A DNA stretch of 64,000 nucleotides from Emticicia sp965283955 (GTDB lineage: Bacteria; Bacteroidota; Bacteroidia; Cytophagales; Spirosomataceae), in contig CBDIQW010000001.1 in the NCBI GenBank assembly GCA_965283955.1, positions 744,001 through 808,000 on the forward strand. The letters are read 5' to 3'. The notes below the pieces were generated by a model, which saw only the letters and a program-made list of their open reading frames with translations, searched no databases and had not been told where the DNA came from. A program made the position numbers and the translations under genes. Shown piece after piece: positions 1 to 8,168 of this stretch. The stretch's first letter is position 1, and every line of letters begins with the position of its first letter.

Positions 1-1148
1 TTCATCTGTAAACCAAGCGAACGGTCGCACCCTGGGAATTTATCAAAGTTCCAACGTGGAATTTTTACGATTACGTAGTCGATTGCTGGCTCAAAATATG
101 CTGATGTACTTCCTGTGATTGGGTTAATCAACTCATCAAGGTTATAACCAATGGCCATTTTGGCCGCAATTTTGGCAATCGGATAACCAGTTGCTTTTGA
201 TGCTAATGCTGACGAACGAGAAACACGTGGGTTGATTTCGATGGCAATGATTTCGTCAGTTTCTGGATGAAGCGAGAACTGAACATTACATCCACCCGCA
301 AACTGTCCAATAGCGTTCATCATCTTGATTGCCATATCACGCATTCTCTGATAAACTGTATCAGGCAAAGTCATGGCAGGTGCAACCGTGATTGAATCAC
401 CCGTGTGAACACCCATTGGGTCGAAGTTCTCAATTGTACAGATGATTACGATATTGCCGAGATTATCTCTCAATAACTCTAACTCAAATTCTTTCCAACC
501 TAAAATTGACTGTTCAACCAATACTTCATGCACTGGCGATGCGTGTAAACCGTTATTAAGGGCTTTATCGAATTCTTCAGGCGTATTCACAAAACCACCA
601 CCCGTTCCGCCGAGTGTGTAAGAAGGACGAATAACGAGTGGAAAACCGATTTCTTGAGCAATTTCTTTTCCTTCCAAGAACGAACGAGCCGTGCGACCTT
701 TGCAAACACCTACGCCAATTTCAAGCATTTTTAGTCTGAATTTCTCACGGTCTTCGGTTGTTTCGATGGCTTTAATATCAACACCGATTATCTGAACATC
801 GTACTTTTTCCAAACACCTGCTTTGTCACAATCAATGGCTAAATTGAGAGCGGTTTGGCCTCCCATTGTCGGCAAAACTGCATCAATCGGGCGACCCATC
901 TGCTTATGTTTCTCCAAAATTTCAACGATGGATTTTTTCTCCAAAGGTTTGAGATAAACGAAATCAGCATTAAGGGGGTCGGTCATGATAGTGGCAGGGT
1001 TTGAGTTTATCAAACTTACCTCTATGCCTTCTTCTCGAAGTGACCTTGCGGCTTGTGAACCAGAGTAATCAAATTCGCAGGCTTGACCGATGACAATAGG
1101 GCCAGAGCCGATAATAAGAATTGACTTGAGATTGGGATTTTTTGGCAT
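1..1148 (-). CDS. carB: Carbamoyl-phosphate synthase large subunit, N-terminal part (cut by window edge)
   Basis: Makes carbamoyl phosphate from bicarbonate, ATP and glutamine-derived ammonia for pyrimidine and arginine synthesis. About 382 N-terminal residues are present of a protein that is usually near 1,070-1,100; the rest lies beyond position 1. Reading leftward from an ATG at 1146-1148, the protein opens with MPKNPNLKSILIIGSGPIVI and GQACEFDYSG, the classic CarB N-terminus. It continues into the first ATP-grasp domain with RPSYTLGGTGGG and later EINPRVSRSSALASKATGYP. These motifs are unmistakable. A Bacteroidota -7 box (TATCTTTG on the minus strand, 1205-1212) lies 57 bases upstream without a clear -33 element. 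No carA is visible in the window. Confidence 0.97.
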   Translation of the reverse strand, partial: MPKNPNLKSILIIGSGPIVIGQACEFDYSGSQAARSLREEGIEVSLINSNPATIMTDPLNADFVYLKPLEKKSIVEILEKHKQMGRPIDAVLPTMGGQTALNLAIDCDKAGVWKKYDVQIIGVDIKAIETTEDREKFRLKMLEIGVGVCKGRTARSFLEGKEIAQEIGFPLVIRPSYTLGGTGGGFVNTPEEFDKALNNGLHASPVHEVLVEQSILGWKEFELELLRDNLGNIVIICTIENFDPMGVHTGDSITVAPAMTLPDTVYQRMRDMAIKMMNAIGQFAGGCNVQFSLHPETDEIIAIEINPRVSRSSALASKATGYPIAKIAAKMAIGYNLDELINPITGSTSAYFEPAIDYVIVKIPRWNFDKFPGCDRSLGLQM

Positions 1149-1460
1149 TTTTTCTTTGAAGGGGGTTTCGATTATTACACGCTCTAAACGTGACTATCGA
1201 AGGACAAAGATAACATAGAATTTTTATTTATTCATGGAAATCAGTTAATTATCTTAGAAAAGTACAATACAATAACAATAATATTAAGTTTACAGTCTGT
1301 TAAATCAATTTATTGAAAATATTATCTCAATTGGCAAAACATTAAAATTGAATAAAAGTAATTTCATGAAAATATGTATTGTGCGAAAAATTAATTATTT
1401 TTGAAAACCCTAAATAACAAATAGGTTTGAAAACCGAGTGAACACTATAAAACTACTACT
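1149..1460. other. Intergenic gap between divergent carB and a secreted-protein gene
   Basis: 312 AT-rich bases between divergently read genes. The only signal I can point to is a -7-like TATCTTTG on the minus strand at 1205-1212, suited to carB. On the plus strand TATTTTTG at 1396-1403 could serve the gene at 1461, but no TTG lies at the normal distance. No conserved reading frame or strong hairpin is seen. Confidence 0.4.
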
Positions 1461-1925
1461 ATGTTAAAAAATTTACTTTTTAGCTTTCTTGGCTTATGTT
1501 TGTTTTCGTCACATCTCTTGGCACAAAGCCCGCAACTCACCGAGAAGAAAAAAATTAAAGTACAGATGTATATTGATGGAAAACTACACCCATCTAATCA
1601 AACTTTCACCAGAGCAGACCACAATATTCAGATAAAAGCCTACGATGCCATCAGTAATAAAGAATTGGCGGTTGCTTTAGTTGAAGCTTCGTTAATAAGA
1701 AATGGCCAGAAAATTGCGACCCTTAAACTTCCTGGAACAGGTTCTATTGAAAAACTGGCAGCAAGAGCAAAAAATAACGACAATTATTTGTTTGAAATAA
1801 AACAAGTTTTGGAGTTGACCGAAGATTTATCGCTCAAGCCTTTTTCAGAAAAAAGTTTTAAAGTGAATTATTGGTTTTTTGATGCTCAGTTGGATGCAGC
1901 TAAAGTAGCTGCGGGAAACAATTGA
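1461..1925 (+). CDS. Secreted protein of unknown function
   Basis: 154 residues. The N-terminus (MLKNLLFSFLGLCLFSSHLL, then AQS) is a clear Sec signal peptide with cleavage after Ala, so the product is periplasmic or surface-exposed. The mature part is about 130 residues, rich in Lys and beta-prone, with the segment KVQMYIDGKLHPSNQTFTRA. I recognise no family. It has some resemblance in style to the immunoglobulin-like modules of gliding-motility proteins, but this is only an impression. It stands alone: divergent from carB and 87 bases ahead of a membrane protein gene on the same strand. Confidence 0.7.
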   Translation: MLKNLLFSFLGLCLFSSHLLAQSPQLTEKKKIKVQMYIDGKLHPSNQTFTRADHNIQIKAYDAISNKELAVALVEASLIRNGQKIATLKLPGTGSIEKLAARAKNNDNYLFEIKQVLELTEDLSLKPFSEKSFKVNYWFFDAQLDAAKVAAGNN

Positions 1926-2012
1926 CACACATTTTCAGTTCATTTTGAGTAGATGAAGATTAATTTACTCAAAAAATAGCCATTGTAACTATTTAATTAG
2001 TGATATTTAAAA

Positions 2013-3662
2013 ATGATTACATTTGACGATTCCCCTGTGTCTTATTGGATTGGAGGAATACTAATTTTTGTTTCAGCAGCACTTTTAACTGTTATCTCAT
2101 CGCTCAAAAGCCATCAACTAATCTACAATTGGTTGATCAGGGCTGCAGTTTTTCTTCAATTACTGCTGCTTTTTTATTTTCGATTACCTGCAATCGTATT
2201 CAACGAAATGCTGAATCCTGATGAAAATCTCTTCATCGTTGGAGCGATGACCCTTGCAGAATCACCGCTTTATTGGGAATCAGTGGATGGTTGCACAAGT
2301 GGTCCTTTTAATTTTTATATCATCACTGCATTTTGTAAGACTTTCGGACAACCATACGACTATATTTCTGCTCGAATCGTTGGAATTTTATTGTTGATGG
2401 GGAGTTGTCTATTCAGTTTTTTTACATTAAAAATTCTTTTCTCTTCCCATACAGCCTTACTGAGTTTATTTCCTGCTACTGCTTACTTAGGACTTACCCG
2501 ACATTGGGATTTTGTCAATTTTAGTAGTGAACAACTTCCTATTTTTTTGATGAGCATTATGCTCTACTTATTTGCGAGAATTTATACAAATAAAACAAAC
2601 ATCAAAAAAATAGATGTATTTGTGTATGGATTTATTGCTGGTGGAATCATATTTACAAAATTGCAAGCCATTCCGATTGCATTTTGTCTAACACTAAGTG
2701 GTTATTGGCTAATTTATGAAAAACGAAAAAACGATTTTTTAAAAAATACTATCATTTTTACAATTAGTGGGTGTATAACCTCTTTTGTTTTGGTACTAAT
2801 AGGATTTTATTATCATTTTCTTGATAAAATATGGGTTTTCTATTTCAAAAATAATTTGTCTTACGGAAAAGAAAGTCGCAGTATCATTCATAGTATTTTT
2901 ATTTCATTCAGCGACCCTTTCAATATTTTTATTCGTATCATTATTCTGCTATCTGGGCTACTACTACTATACTTTATTTTTATAAAAAAGCAATTTAAGC
3001 CTAATATTTTGAGTAGTACGCTTATCCTTTTCGTAGGTAGCACTATTTTTTCGGTCTATAAAACAGGGTTTATGTTTCATCATTATTTACTTTTTTTAAT
3101 TTTCCCATCAGTATTTTTATTTGCCTTTCTGCTCAATGAGCTATCAAAATTTTCAAAAAAAATACTCAATATAGGTCTTTCTGTAATCGCTACACTATAC
3201 CTCGTCTTACAAACCCACACTACCGCCTTCTCAAATCATTTCATAAGTGCTGATAAGCCTCAACGCCCCCTATCAATTTCACAAACAGGACATCAGATTT
3301 TGAAATATTCACGACCCAATGAATCGCTGGTTGTTTGGGGCGATGCAGGAAGATTATATTTAGAAACGAAACGTATTCAGGGAATAAGATGGAGTAACTC
3401 CCACTGGGGAATGTATAGTGATTCACTTCAAAGAAACTTCCAAAAGGAATTTATTATTGAATTGAAAGAAAAACCATTCCCTGTTTTTGTCGATGCCCAC
3501 CCAACCAAGAACACTTTTATGACTCGTGATAAACTTGGCTACGAAACCAATAAAGAACTAAAAGAATATATTGACTCAACATATCAATTAATTGGAGAAT
3601 TTGATGAGCAGAGAGTTTTTATTCACAAAGAAAGATTAAAGCAAATAAACGCTACGAAGTAA
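2013..3662 (+). CDS. Polytopic membrane protein, GT39/ArnT-like glycosyltransferase candidate
   Basis: 549 residues with about ten or more hydrophobic segments and a soluble C-terminal tail from about residue 420. After the first two membrane helices it has an acidic pair in FNEMLNPDENLF (Asp70-Glu71). This is the position where lipid-linked-sugar glycosyltransferases of the PMT/ArnT type (GT39/GT83 fold) keep the catalytic Asp-Glu in the first periplasmic loop. A basic loop (KIFFK-like stretches around residue 320) also fits. I infer transfer of a sugar from a polyprenyl phosphate donor; the acceptor is unknown. The gene is AT-rich in its hydrophobic centre but has no other oddity. A strong terminator follows 3 bases downstream. 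Confidence 0.7.
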   Translation: MITFDDSPVSYWIGGILIFVSAALLTVISSLKSHQLIYNWLIRAAVFLQLLLLFYFRLPAIVFNEMLNPDENLFIVGAMTLAESPLYWESVDGCTSGPFNFYIITAFCKTFGQPYDYISARIVGILLLMGSCLFSFFTLKILFSSHTALLSLFPATAYLGLTRHWDFVNFSSEQLPIFLMSIMLYLFARIYTNKTNIKKIDVFVYGFIAGGIIFTKLQAIPIAFCLTLSGYWLIYEKRKNDFLKNTIIFTISGCITSFVLVLIGFYYHFLDKIWVFYFKNNLSYGKESRSIIHSIFISFSDPFNIFIRIIILLSGLLLLYFIFIKKQFKPNILSSTLILFVGSTIFSVYKTGFMFHHYLLFLIFPSVFLFAFLLNELSKFSKKILNIGLSVIATLYLVLQTHTTAFSNHFISADKPQRPLSISQTGHQILKYSRPNESLVVWGDAGRLYLETKRIQGIRWSNSHWGMYSDSLQRNFQKEFIIELKEKPFPVFVDAHPTKNTFMTRDKLGYETNKELKEYIDSTYQLIGEFDEQRVFIHKERLKQINATK

Positions 3663-3700
3663 AACAAAAATGCCACATCGAAATATGTGGCATTTTTGTT
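3663..3700. terminator. Bidirectional terminator hairpin
   Basis: Perfect 16-bp arms (3663-3678 and 3685-3700) around a 6-base loop, with A-rich and T-rich flanks. It lies between the convergent genes ending at 3662 and 3704, so it can serve both strands. Confidence 0.85.
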
Positions 3701-3703
3701 AAA

Positions 3704-4426
3704 TCACTTTACTACAATGTTTTTCTGTTCGATTAAAGAAAGTAACGAATCTTTACCCGCAATAAATGCTTTGTCGTAGTCAAAAGCTTGGATAGTTGTA
3801 TCGGTAATAGCAAAGTTTTCGTAATCTTGGAAAACAATCTCTCCAACTGTTTGGCGGTTTTTCACACGGCGAAATCTTGGGCCTCCGTTGGTGTAGGCCA
3901 GATAATCAACTAAATGGGTTTTCTGGTTGAACCAATAACAATAAACGTCTCCAAAATCTTTACCGCCACCTTCTTTGTTAAACCAAACTTTTACTTTATC
4001 GTATTTTTGCTTATCTAATTCGGTTTCGCCAAGATATTCGAGATTTACTGCTTTATCTTTCAATTTATAGGGCAAAAGCACAAAATATGCCACTGAATTA
4101 ACAGCATTTTTATACTTTTCTTGGTCTTTTTCTGAAAGAGTAATCTGATTTCCGTTGATGATTCTCAGAAAACCTTCATTATTAATAATATCCCAAACTT
4201 CATTATTCGCACTATCTTTTGAGATGCGTTCATACTGAAATTTACCCTCATTTTGCATGAGCTTTATATGAAACTTACGGAAATCAAATTCGGCCGTAAA
4301 GTTTTCGTACTTTGCTCCACCGTGTGCCTCGATGCTTTTATCGACAATCTCATGGGCTTTATCGGTTTTGTCTTTGCAGGCAACCAATGCTAAAGCAAAG
4401 GCTGATATTAGAATAAGTTTTTTCAT
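3704..4426 (-). CDS. Outer-membrane or periplasmic lipoprotein, DUF6503-like
   Basis: 240 residues. The signal peptide ends in a lipobox (LALVAC, Cys17), so the protein should be lipid-anchored. The body has EIVDKSIEAHGGAKYENFTA, a start typical of Bacteroidota proteins in the DUF6503 family, which resemble the LolA/LolB-type half-barrel used for binding lipids. Known members are uncharacterised; a lipid-binding role is inference from fold resemblance. The C-terminal portion has many aromatic and acidic residues. Upstream lies the large inverted repeat at 4431-4496, only 5 bases from the start codon, which is close enough to sit in the transcript leader or to be the promoter region itself. 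Confidence 0.7.
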   Translation of the reverse strand: MKKLILISAFALALVACKDKTDKAHEIVDKSIEAHGGAKYENFTAEFDFRKFHIKLMQNEGKFQYERISKDSANNEVWDIINNEGFLRIINGNQITLSEKDQEKYKNAVNSVAYFVLLPYKLKDKAVNLEYLGETELDKQKYDKVKVWFNKEGGGKDFGDVYCYWFNQKTHLVDYLAYTNGGPRFRRVKNRQTVGEIVFQDYENFAITDTTIQAFDYDKAFIAGKDSLLSLIEQKNIVVK

Positions 4427-4430
4427 AGTT

Positions 4431-4496
4431 GTTGCACAATTCTCCGAATTGTGAGTTAAAATGTGGTATTAAACACAATTCGGAGAATTGTGCAAC
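4431..4496. repeat. Nested palindrome: 23-bp inverted repeat whose arms are each palindromic
   Basis: Arms at 4431-4453 and 4474-4496 are perfect reverse complements over 23 bp with a 20-base spacer. Within each arm the 19-base core is itself an inverted repeat, CACAATTC-TCC-GAATTGTG in the left arm. Two alternative foldings are therefore possible: one long hairpin or two short ones. The element fills most of the gap between two same-strand genes (starting at 4426 and ending at 4504) and resembles the element at 54104-54136 in design. Confidence 0.85.
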
Positions 4497-4503
4497 TGAT
4501 TTA

Positions 4504-4773
4504 TCAAAAATACGAGCCAATCACTTCTTGAATCTTACTCATCGGTACAATCATCGGCTTTTTGGTAATTGTTATTTCTACCTTCGTTTGTGGACTATTT
4601 AGGTCGGAAATGACTTTATAATTACCCTTTACCACTCCAATAAGTGTCTGTAAACTAAACGAACCAGCATTTGCATTTCCTTGAAAAACACCACCTTTGT
4701 TTTGAATAGCCTTTGTGGCGTTTACTACAAATTCATTAGATGAACCTGGGTAGTCGATGTTGAATGATGCCAT
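4504..4773 (-). CDS. Small protein of unknown function
   Basis: 89 residues, no signal peptide and no membrane segment. The sequence starts MASFNIDYPGSSNEFVVNAT and ends in KIQEVIGSYF, with a glycine/asparagine-rich centre (GGVFQGNANAGSF). It looks like a small alpha/beta cytoplasmic protein. I do not recognise a named family; the layout (beta strand, helix, strands, C-terminal helix) is reminiscent of polyhydroxyalkanoate-system-like or Bet v1-like short proteins, but that is weak. It lies 49 bases downstream of mutS on the same strand and may be cotranscribed with it. Confidence 0.6.
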   Translation of the reverse strand: MASFNIDYPGSSNEFVVNATKAIQNKGGVFQGNANAGSFSLQTLIGVVKGNYKVISDLNSPQTKVEITITKKPMIVPMSKIQEVIGSYF

Positions 4774-4822
4774 TGTATGAATGGATAATTGTTAATGGAT
4801 AATGATAAATTATGCAATCCGT

Positions 4823-7450
4823 TTATACTAATTTCACCAATTCGTTGAGTTTTAGTAAGGCCTCGATTGGTGAAAGTGTATTTACATCTATTGCTTTTAG
4901 TTTTGCTTTTAATTCTTCAATCTTAGGGTCTTCTGGCTCGAAGAAACTTAATTGGAAATTATTCTTCGGGGCTTCTTTTATTCGCTCTTTATTGTCTTCC
5001 TTGATATGGTCTTTTTCGAGATGATGCAAAATTTCATTGGCTCGAAGCACCACAGATTGCGGCATTCCTGCGATTTGTGCCACGTGAATACCGAAGCTAT
5101 GTTCGCTGCCACCTTCTTTGAGCTTACGTAAAAATACAACTTTATTGTTGAGTTCTTTTACCGAAACATTAAAGTTTTTAATACGGCTAAAATCTTCGGC
5201 CAATTGATTAAGTTCGTGATAATGCGTAGCAAAGAGCGTGTAAGGCTTACATTTTGGGTGATTATGCAAATATTCTGCGATACTCCACGCAATACTTACG
5301 CCATCGTAAGTGCTTGTACCTCGACCGATTTCGTCCATGATGATTAGACTTCTATCACTCAAATTATTTAGAATCGAAGCGGTTTCGGTCATTTCTACCA
5401 TAAATGTCGATTCGCCACGAGAAAGGTTATCACTCGCACCTACCCTTGTAAAAATCTTATCGACGATTCCCAATTCGGCACTTTGGGCGGGTACGAAACT
5501 ACCCACTTGTGCCATAAGCGAAATCAAAGCGGTTTGTCGAAGCAAGGCCGATTTACCCGCCATATTTGGCCCAGTTATAATAATAATTTGCTGGGTTTGG
5601 TCGTCTAAATACAAATCATTCGGAATATAGGCTTCGCCCAAAGGAAGTTGCTGTTCGATAACTGCGTGGCGGCCTTCTTTGATATTAAGTACCTTATTAT
5701 CAGAAACTTGCGGCTTACAGTAATTATTTTTCTGAGCCACTTTGGCAAACGAAGAAAGTGCATCAAGAATAGAAATTACACGGGCATTTTGTTGAATTTG
5801 TGCCACAAACTCATTGGCCGTGATAACTAATTCATTGAATATTCGGTATTCAATTTCAAAGATTTTAGATTCAGCCGTCAGGATTTTTTCTTCGTAAATC
5901 TTTAATTCTTCGGTAATATATCGCTCAGCATTGACGAGCGTTTGTTTACGAATCCACTCAGGTGGAACTTTGCTTTTGTGAGAATTTGAAACTTCAAGAT
6001 AATAACCAAAAACTTTATTATAAGAAATTTTCAAAGAAGGAATCGCCGTCCGAGCTGATTCACGATTTTGGATTTCAATCAAGAAATCTTTTCCCGAAAA
6101 AGCAATCTTATGTAATTCATCCAAATCGGCATCAACTCCCGATTTTATCATATTTCCTTGGTTAGTAACCACAGGAGCATCGTCACGTAATTCTTTTTCA
6201 ATTTTATCAATCAAATACTGACAATCAGTGAGTTGATTGATATATTTCTGAAGAACCGAGAATTTTTCTCCACCCAAAGCCAACTGTTTTTTAATTGGTT
6301 CGATTTGTACCAATGCTCGTTTCAAAGAAACCAATTCTCGTGGATTGATGCGACGAACCGCTACTTTTGAAATCAATCTTTCTAAATCACCGATTGGTTT
6401 GAGAAGCGTAGAAAGTTGTTCGAGAATCTCTTCATTTTTCACAAAAAACTCAACCGTATCGAGCCTTTCTTGAATGAGTGAACGTTCTTTGAGCGGTAAA
6501 ACTAACCATTTTCGGAGTAGTCTCGCTCCCATTGGTGTAATGGTTTGGTCAAGAATCTGAATCAATGGAACGCCGCCATCGTGCTGGGCAAAAACCAATT
6601 CGAGGTTACGAATCGTGAATTTATCAAGCCAAACGTATTTGTCTTCGTCGAGGCGAGTAATGCGGGAAATATGTCCCATTTCTTTATGCTCGGTATCCGA
6701 CAAATAACGCAAAATTACACCTGCCGCTGTGATTCCATCGGGCATAGTTTCTACGCCAAAACCTTTCAAAGTAGCCACTTTGAAGTGATTTAAGAGCAAA
6801 TTATAGCCAAAATCGAATTTATACGCCCAATCTTCAAACGTAAATTCATTGAATTTATCTCCGAAAAGTATCTGAAATTCTCCACGGTATTTTTTGCAAT
6901 ACAATACTTCTGATGGGGCAAAACTCTGTAATAATTTATCAATATAGGCGGTGTTTCCTTCGGTTGTGAGGAATTCGCCCGTTGAAACATCGAGAAATGA
7001 AACTCCAAAATAATCGGGTTTGGCAAAGTGAATAGAAGCCAGATAATTGTTTTGTTTGTGGTTCAAAACGTTATCGTTGAACGAAACCCCAGGCGTAACG
7101 AGTTCGGTCACGCCACGACGCACAATGCCTTTGGCGGTTGAAGGGTCTTCGAGCTGGTCGCAGATAGCTACACGTTCGCCAGCACGAACAAGTTTCGGCA
7201 AATAAGTATCGAGCGAATGATGCGGAAAGCCCGCCAATTCTTCCTGAGCCCCACCATTATTTCGGCGAGTAAGTACGATTCCGAGGATTTTTGAGGCACG
7301 AATGGCATCTTCGCCAAATGTTTCGTAAAAATCACCCACCCGAAACAACAACATCGCCCTGTGGTATTTTGACTTGATTTGGTTATATTGACGGTTTAAG
7401 GGAGTTTCCTTGATTTGCTTTACTAATTCTTCTTTTGAAGGTCTTGCCAC
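4823..7450 (-). CDS. mutS: DNA mismatch repair protein MutS
   Basis: Recognises base mismatches and small loops and starts mismatch repair with MutL. 875 residues, the normal full length. The N-terminal mismatch-binding domain is visible (residues about 15-130) with the Phe-x-Glu motif in VGDFYETFGEDA. The C-terminal ATPase has Walker A GPNMAGKSALLRQTALI (about residue 625) and Walker B region IIMDEIGRGTSTYDG, followed by the switch FATHYHEL. The C-terminus has a short helix-rich tail as in MutS1. The start at 7450 gives the conserved opening. A -7 box (TAAATTTG on the minus strand, 7487-7494) lies 37 bases upstream. Confidence 0.98.
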   Translation of the reverse strand: MARPSKEELVKQIKETPLNRQYNQIKSKYHRAMLLFRVGDFYETFGEDAIRASKILGIVLTRRNNGGAQEELAGFPHHSLDTYLPKLVRAGERVAICDQLEDPSTAKGIVRRGVTELVTPGVSFNDNVLNHKQNNYLASIHFAKPDYFGVSFLDVSTGEFLTTEGNTAYIDKLLQSFAPSEVLYCKKYRGEFQILFGDKFNEFTFEDWAYKFDFGYNLLLNHFKVATLKGFGVETMPDGITAAGVILRYLSDTEHKEMGHISRITRLDEDKYVWLDKFTIRNLELVFAQHDGGVPLIQILDQTITPMGARLLRKWLVLPLKERSLIQERLDTVEFFVKNEEILEQLSTLLKPIGDLERLISKVAVRRINPRELVSLKRALVQIEPIKKQLALGGEKFSVLQKYINQLTDCQYLIDKIEKELRDDAPVVTNQGNMIKSGVDADLDELHKIAFSGKDFLIEIQNRESARTAIPSLKISYNKVFGYYLEVSNSHKSKVPPEWIRKQTLVNAERYITEELKIYEEKILTAESKIFEIEYRIFNELVITANEFVAQIQQNARVISILDALSSFAKVAQKNNYCKPQVSDNKVLNIKEGRHAVIEQQLPLGEAYIPNDLYLDDQTQQIIIITGPNMAGKSALLRQTALISLMAQVGSFVPAQSAELGIVDKIFTRVGASDNLSRGESTFMVEMTETASILNNLSDRSLIIMDEIGRGTSTYDGVSIAWSIAEYLHNHPKCKPYTLFATHYHELNQLAEDFSRIKNFNVSVKELNNKVVFLRKLKEGGSEHSFGIHVAQIAGMPQSVVLRANEILHHLEKDHIKEDNKERIKEAPKNNFQLSFFEPEDPKIEELKAKLKAIDVNTLSPIEALLKLNELVKLV

Positions 7451-7546
7451 GATTCTCTGCTTGCTAAATGTTTGTAAAATTTAGCCCAAATTTAGGAGAA
7501 AAAAGGGGATTTTGTGAGAAAATGAGGAAACTAAAAAGTTTTTTTG

Positions 7547-7576
7547 TTGCTGATTTTGTTTTTTCGTTTATATTTG
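7547..7576 (+). promoter_or_regulatory. Bacteroidota-type promoter for the Uma2 gene
   Basis: TTG at 7547-7549, a 19-base spacer and TATATTTG at 7569-7576. This matches the TTG/TAnnTTTG pattern of the primary sigma factor of this phylum. The start codon is 20 bases further on. Confidence 0.7.
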
Positions 7577-7595
7577 AATAAAAAACTAAATAATC

Positions 7596-8087
7596 ATGGA
7601 ATTATTAGCGGAAGTAGAAATTGATAATAAAATTTCTGATTATGAAAAAGAACGTGGTAAACCCATGCCTACACTTCTTCATGGTGCTATTCAAGCCAAT
7701 TTAGGGTTTGAATTAAAGTTAAATTACAGAGATAAATTTAGAATAGCCAGCGAAGTAACTTTAAATACTCAACCGCTGGGAAGTACACCCGATTTAATTG
7801 TTTATCCTCAACAGGCACTTGATTTCAAAAATGACCCTTCAAGACGGGAAGATGCACCTTTGCTTGTGATAGAAATTCAATCAGCTTCACAAAGCACCAA
7901 AGAAATGGTCGAAAAACTTGAACCTTACTTTAATTTTGGCGTAAAATCTTGCTGGATTGTAATTCCGACTTTAAAAGCCATTTTAGTTTATGATAGTCCA
8001 ACACACTATGAGTTTTACCACGAAGATGAAATTTTGAAAGATAAAACTTTAAATATTGAAATTGATTTGAAGAAAGTATTTGAGTAG
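7596..8087 (+). CDS. Uma2-family (DUF820) restriction-endonuclease-like protein
   Basis: 163 residues, slightly shorter than the common 180-200. Family members have the PD-(D/E)xK nuclease fold; their biological role is mostly unproven. Visible motifs are TPDLIVYP (the PD element, about residues 68-75) and LLVIEIQSASQSTKEM (the E-x-K-like element, here Glu-Ile-Gln), followed by KLEPYFNFGVKSCWIVIPT, the usual Uma2 C-terminal block. The Gln in place of the usual Ser/Lys position may affect metal binding, though variation there is common. It is monocistronic, with its own promoter at 7547 and a terminator at 8108. Confidence 0.85.
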   Translation: MELLAEVEIDNKISDYEKERGKPMPTLLHGAIQANLGFELKLNYRDKFRIASEVTLNTQPLGSTPDLIVYPQQALDFKNDPSRREDAPLLVIEIQSASQSTKEMVEKLEPYFNFGVKSCWIVIPTLKAILVYDSPTHYEFYHEDEILKDKTLNIEIDLKKVFE

Positions 8088-8107
8088 AAAATATTTGCCC
8101 AAAAATT

Positions 8108-8149
8108 AAGCGGTTGTATTTTGAATCATAAATCAAAATACAACCGCTT
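8108..8149. terminator. Bidirectional terminator hairpin
   Basis: Perfect 17-bp arms, 8108-8124 and 8133-8149, with an 8-base loop. It separates the convergent genes ending at 8087 and 8169. Confidence 0.85.
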
Positions 8150-8168
8150 TTATATTAAATTCACTTTT

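Noticed and set aside
1396..1403. TATTTTTG as promoter for the gene at 1461
   Set aside because: The nearest TTG gives a spacer of only 14 bases, so I do not list it as a promoter.
4812..5024. Possible small plus-strand gene at the mutS 3' end
   Set aside because: It is antisense to the conserved mutS C-terminus and low in complexity (Ser/Phe rich).
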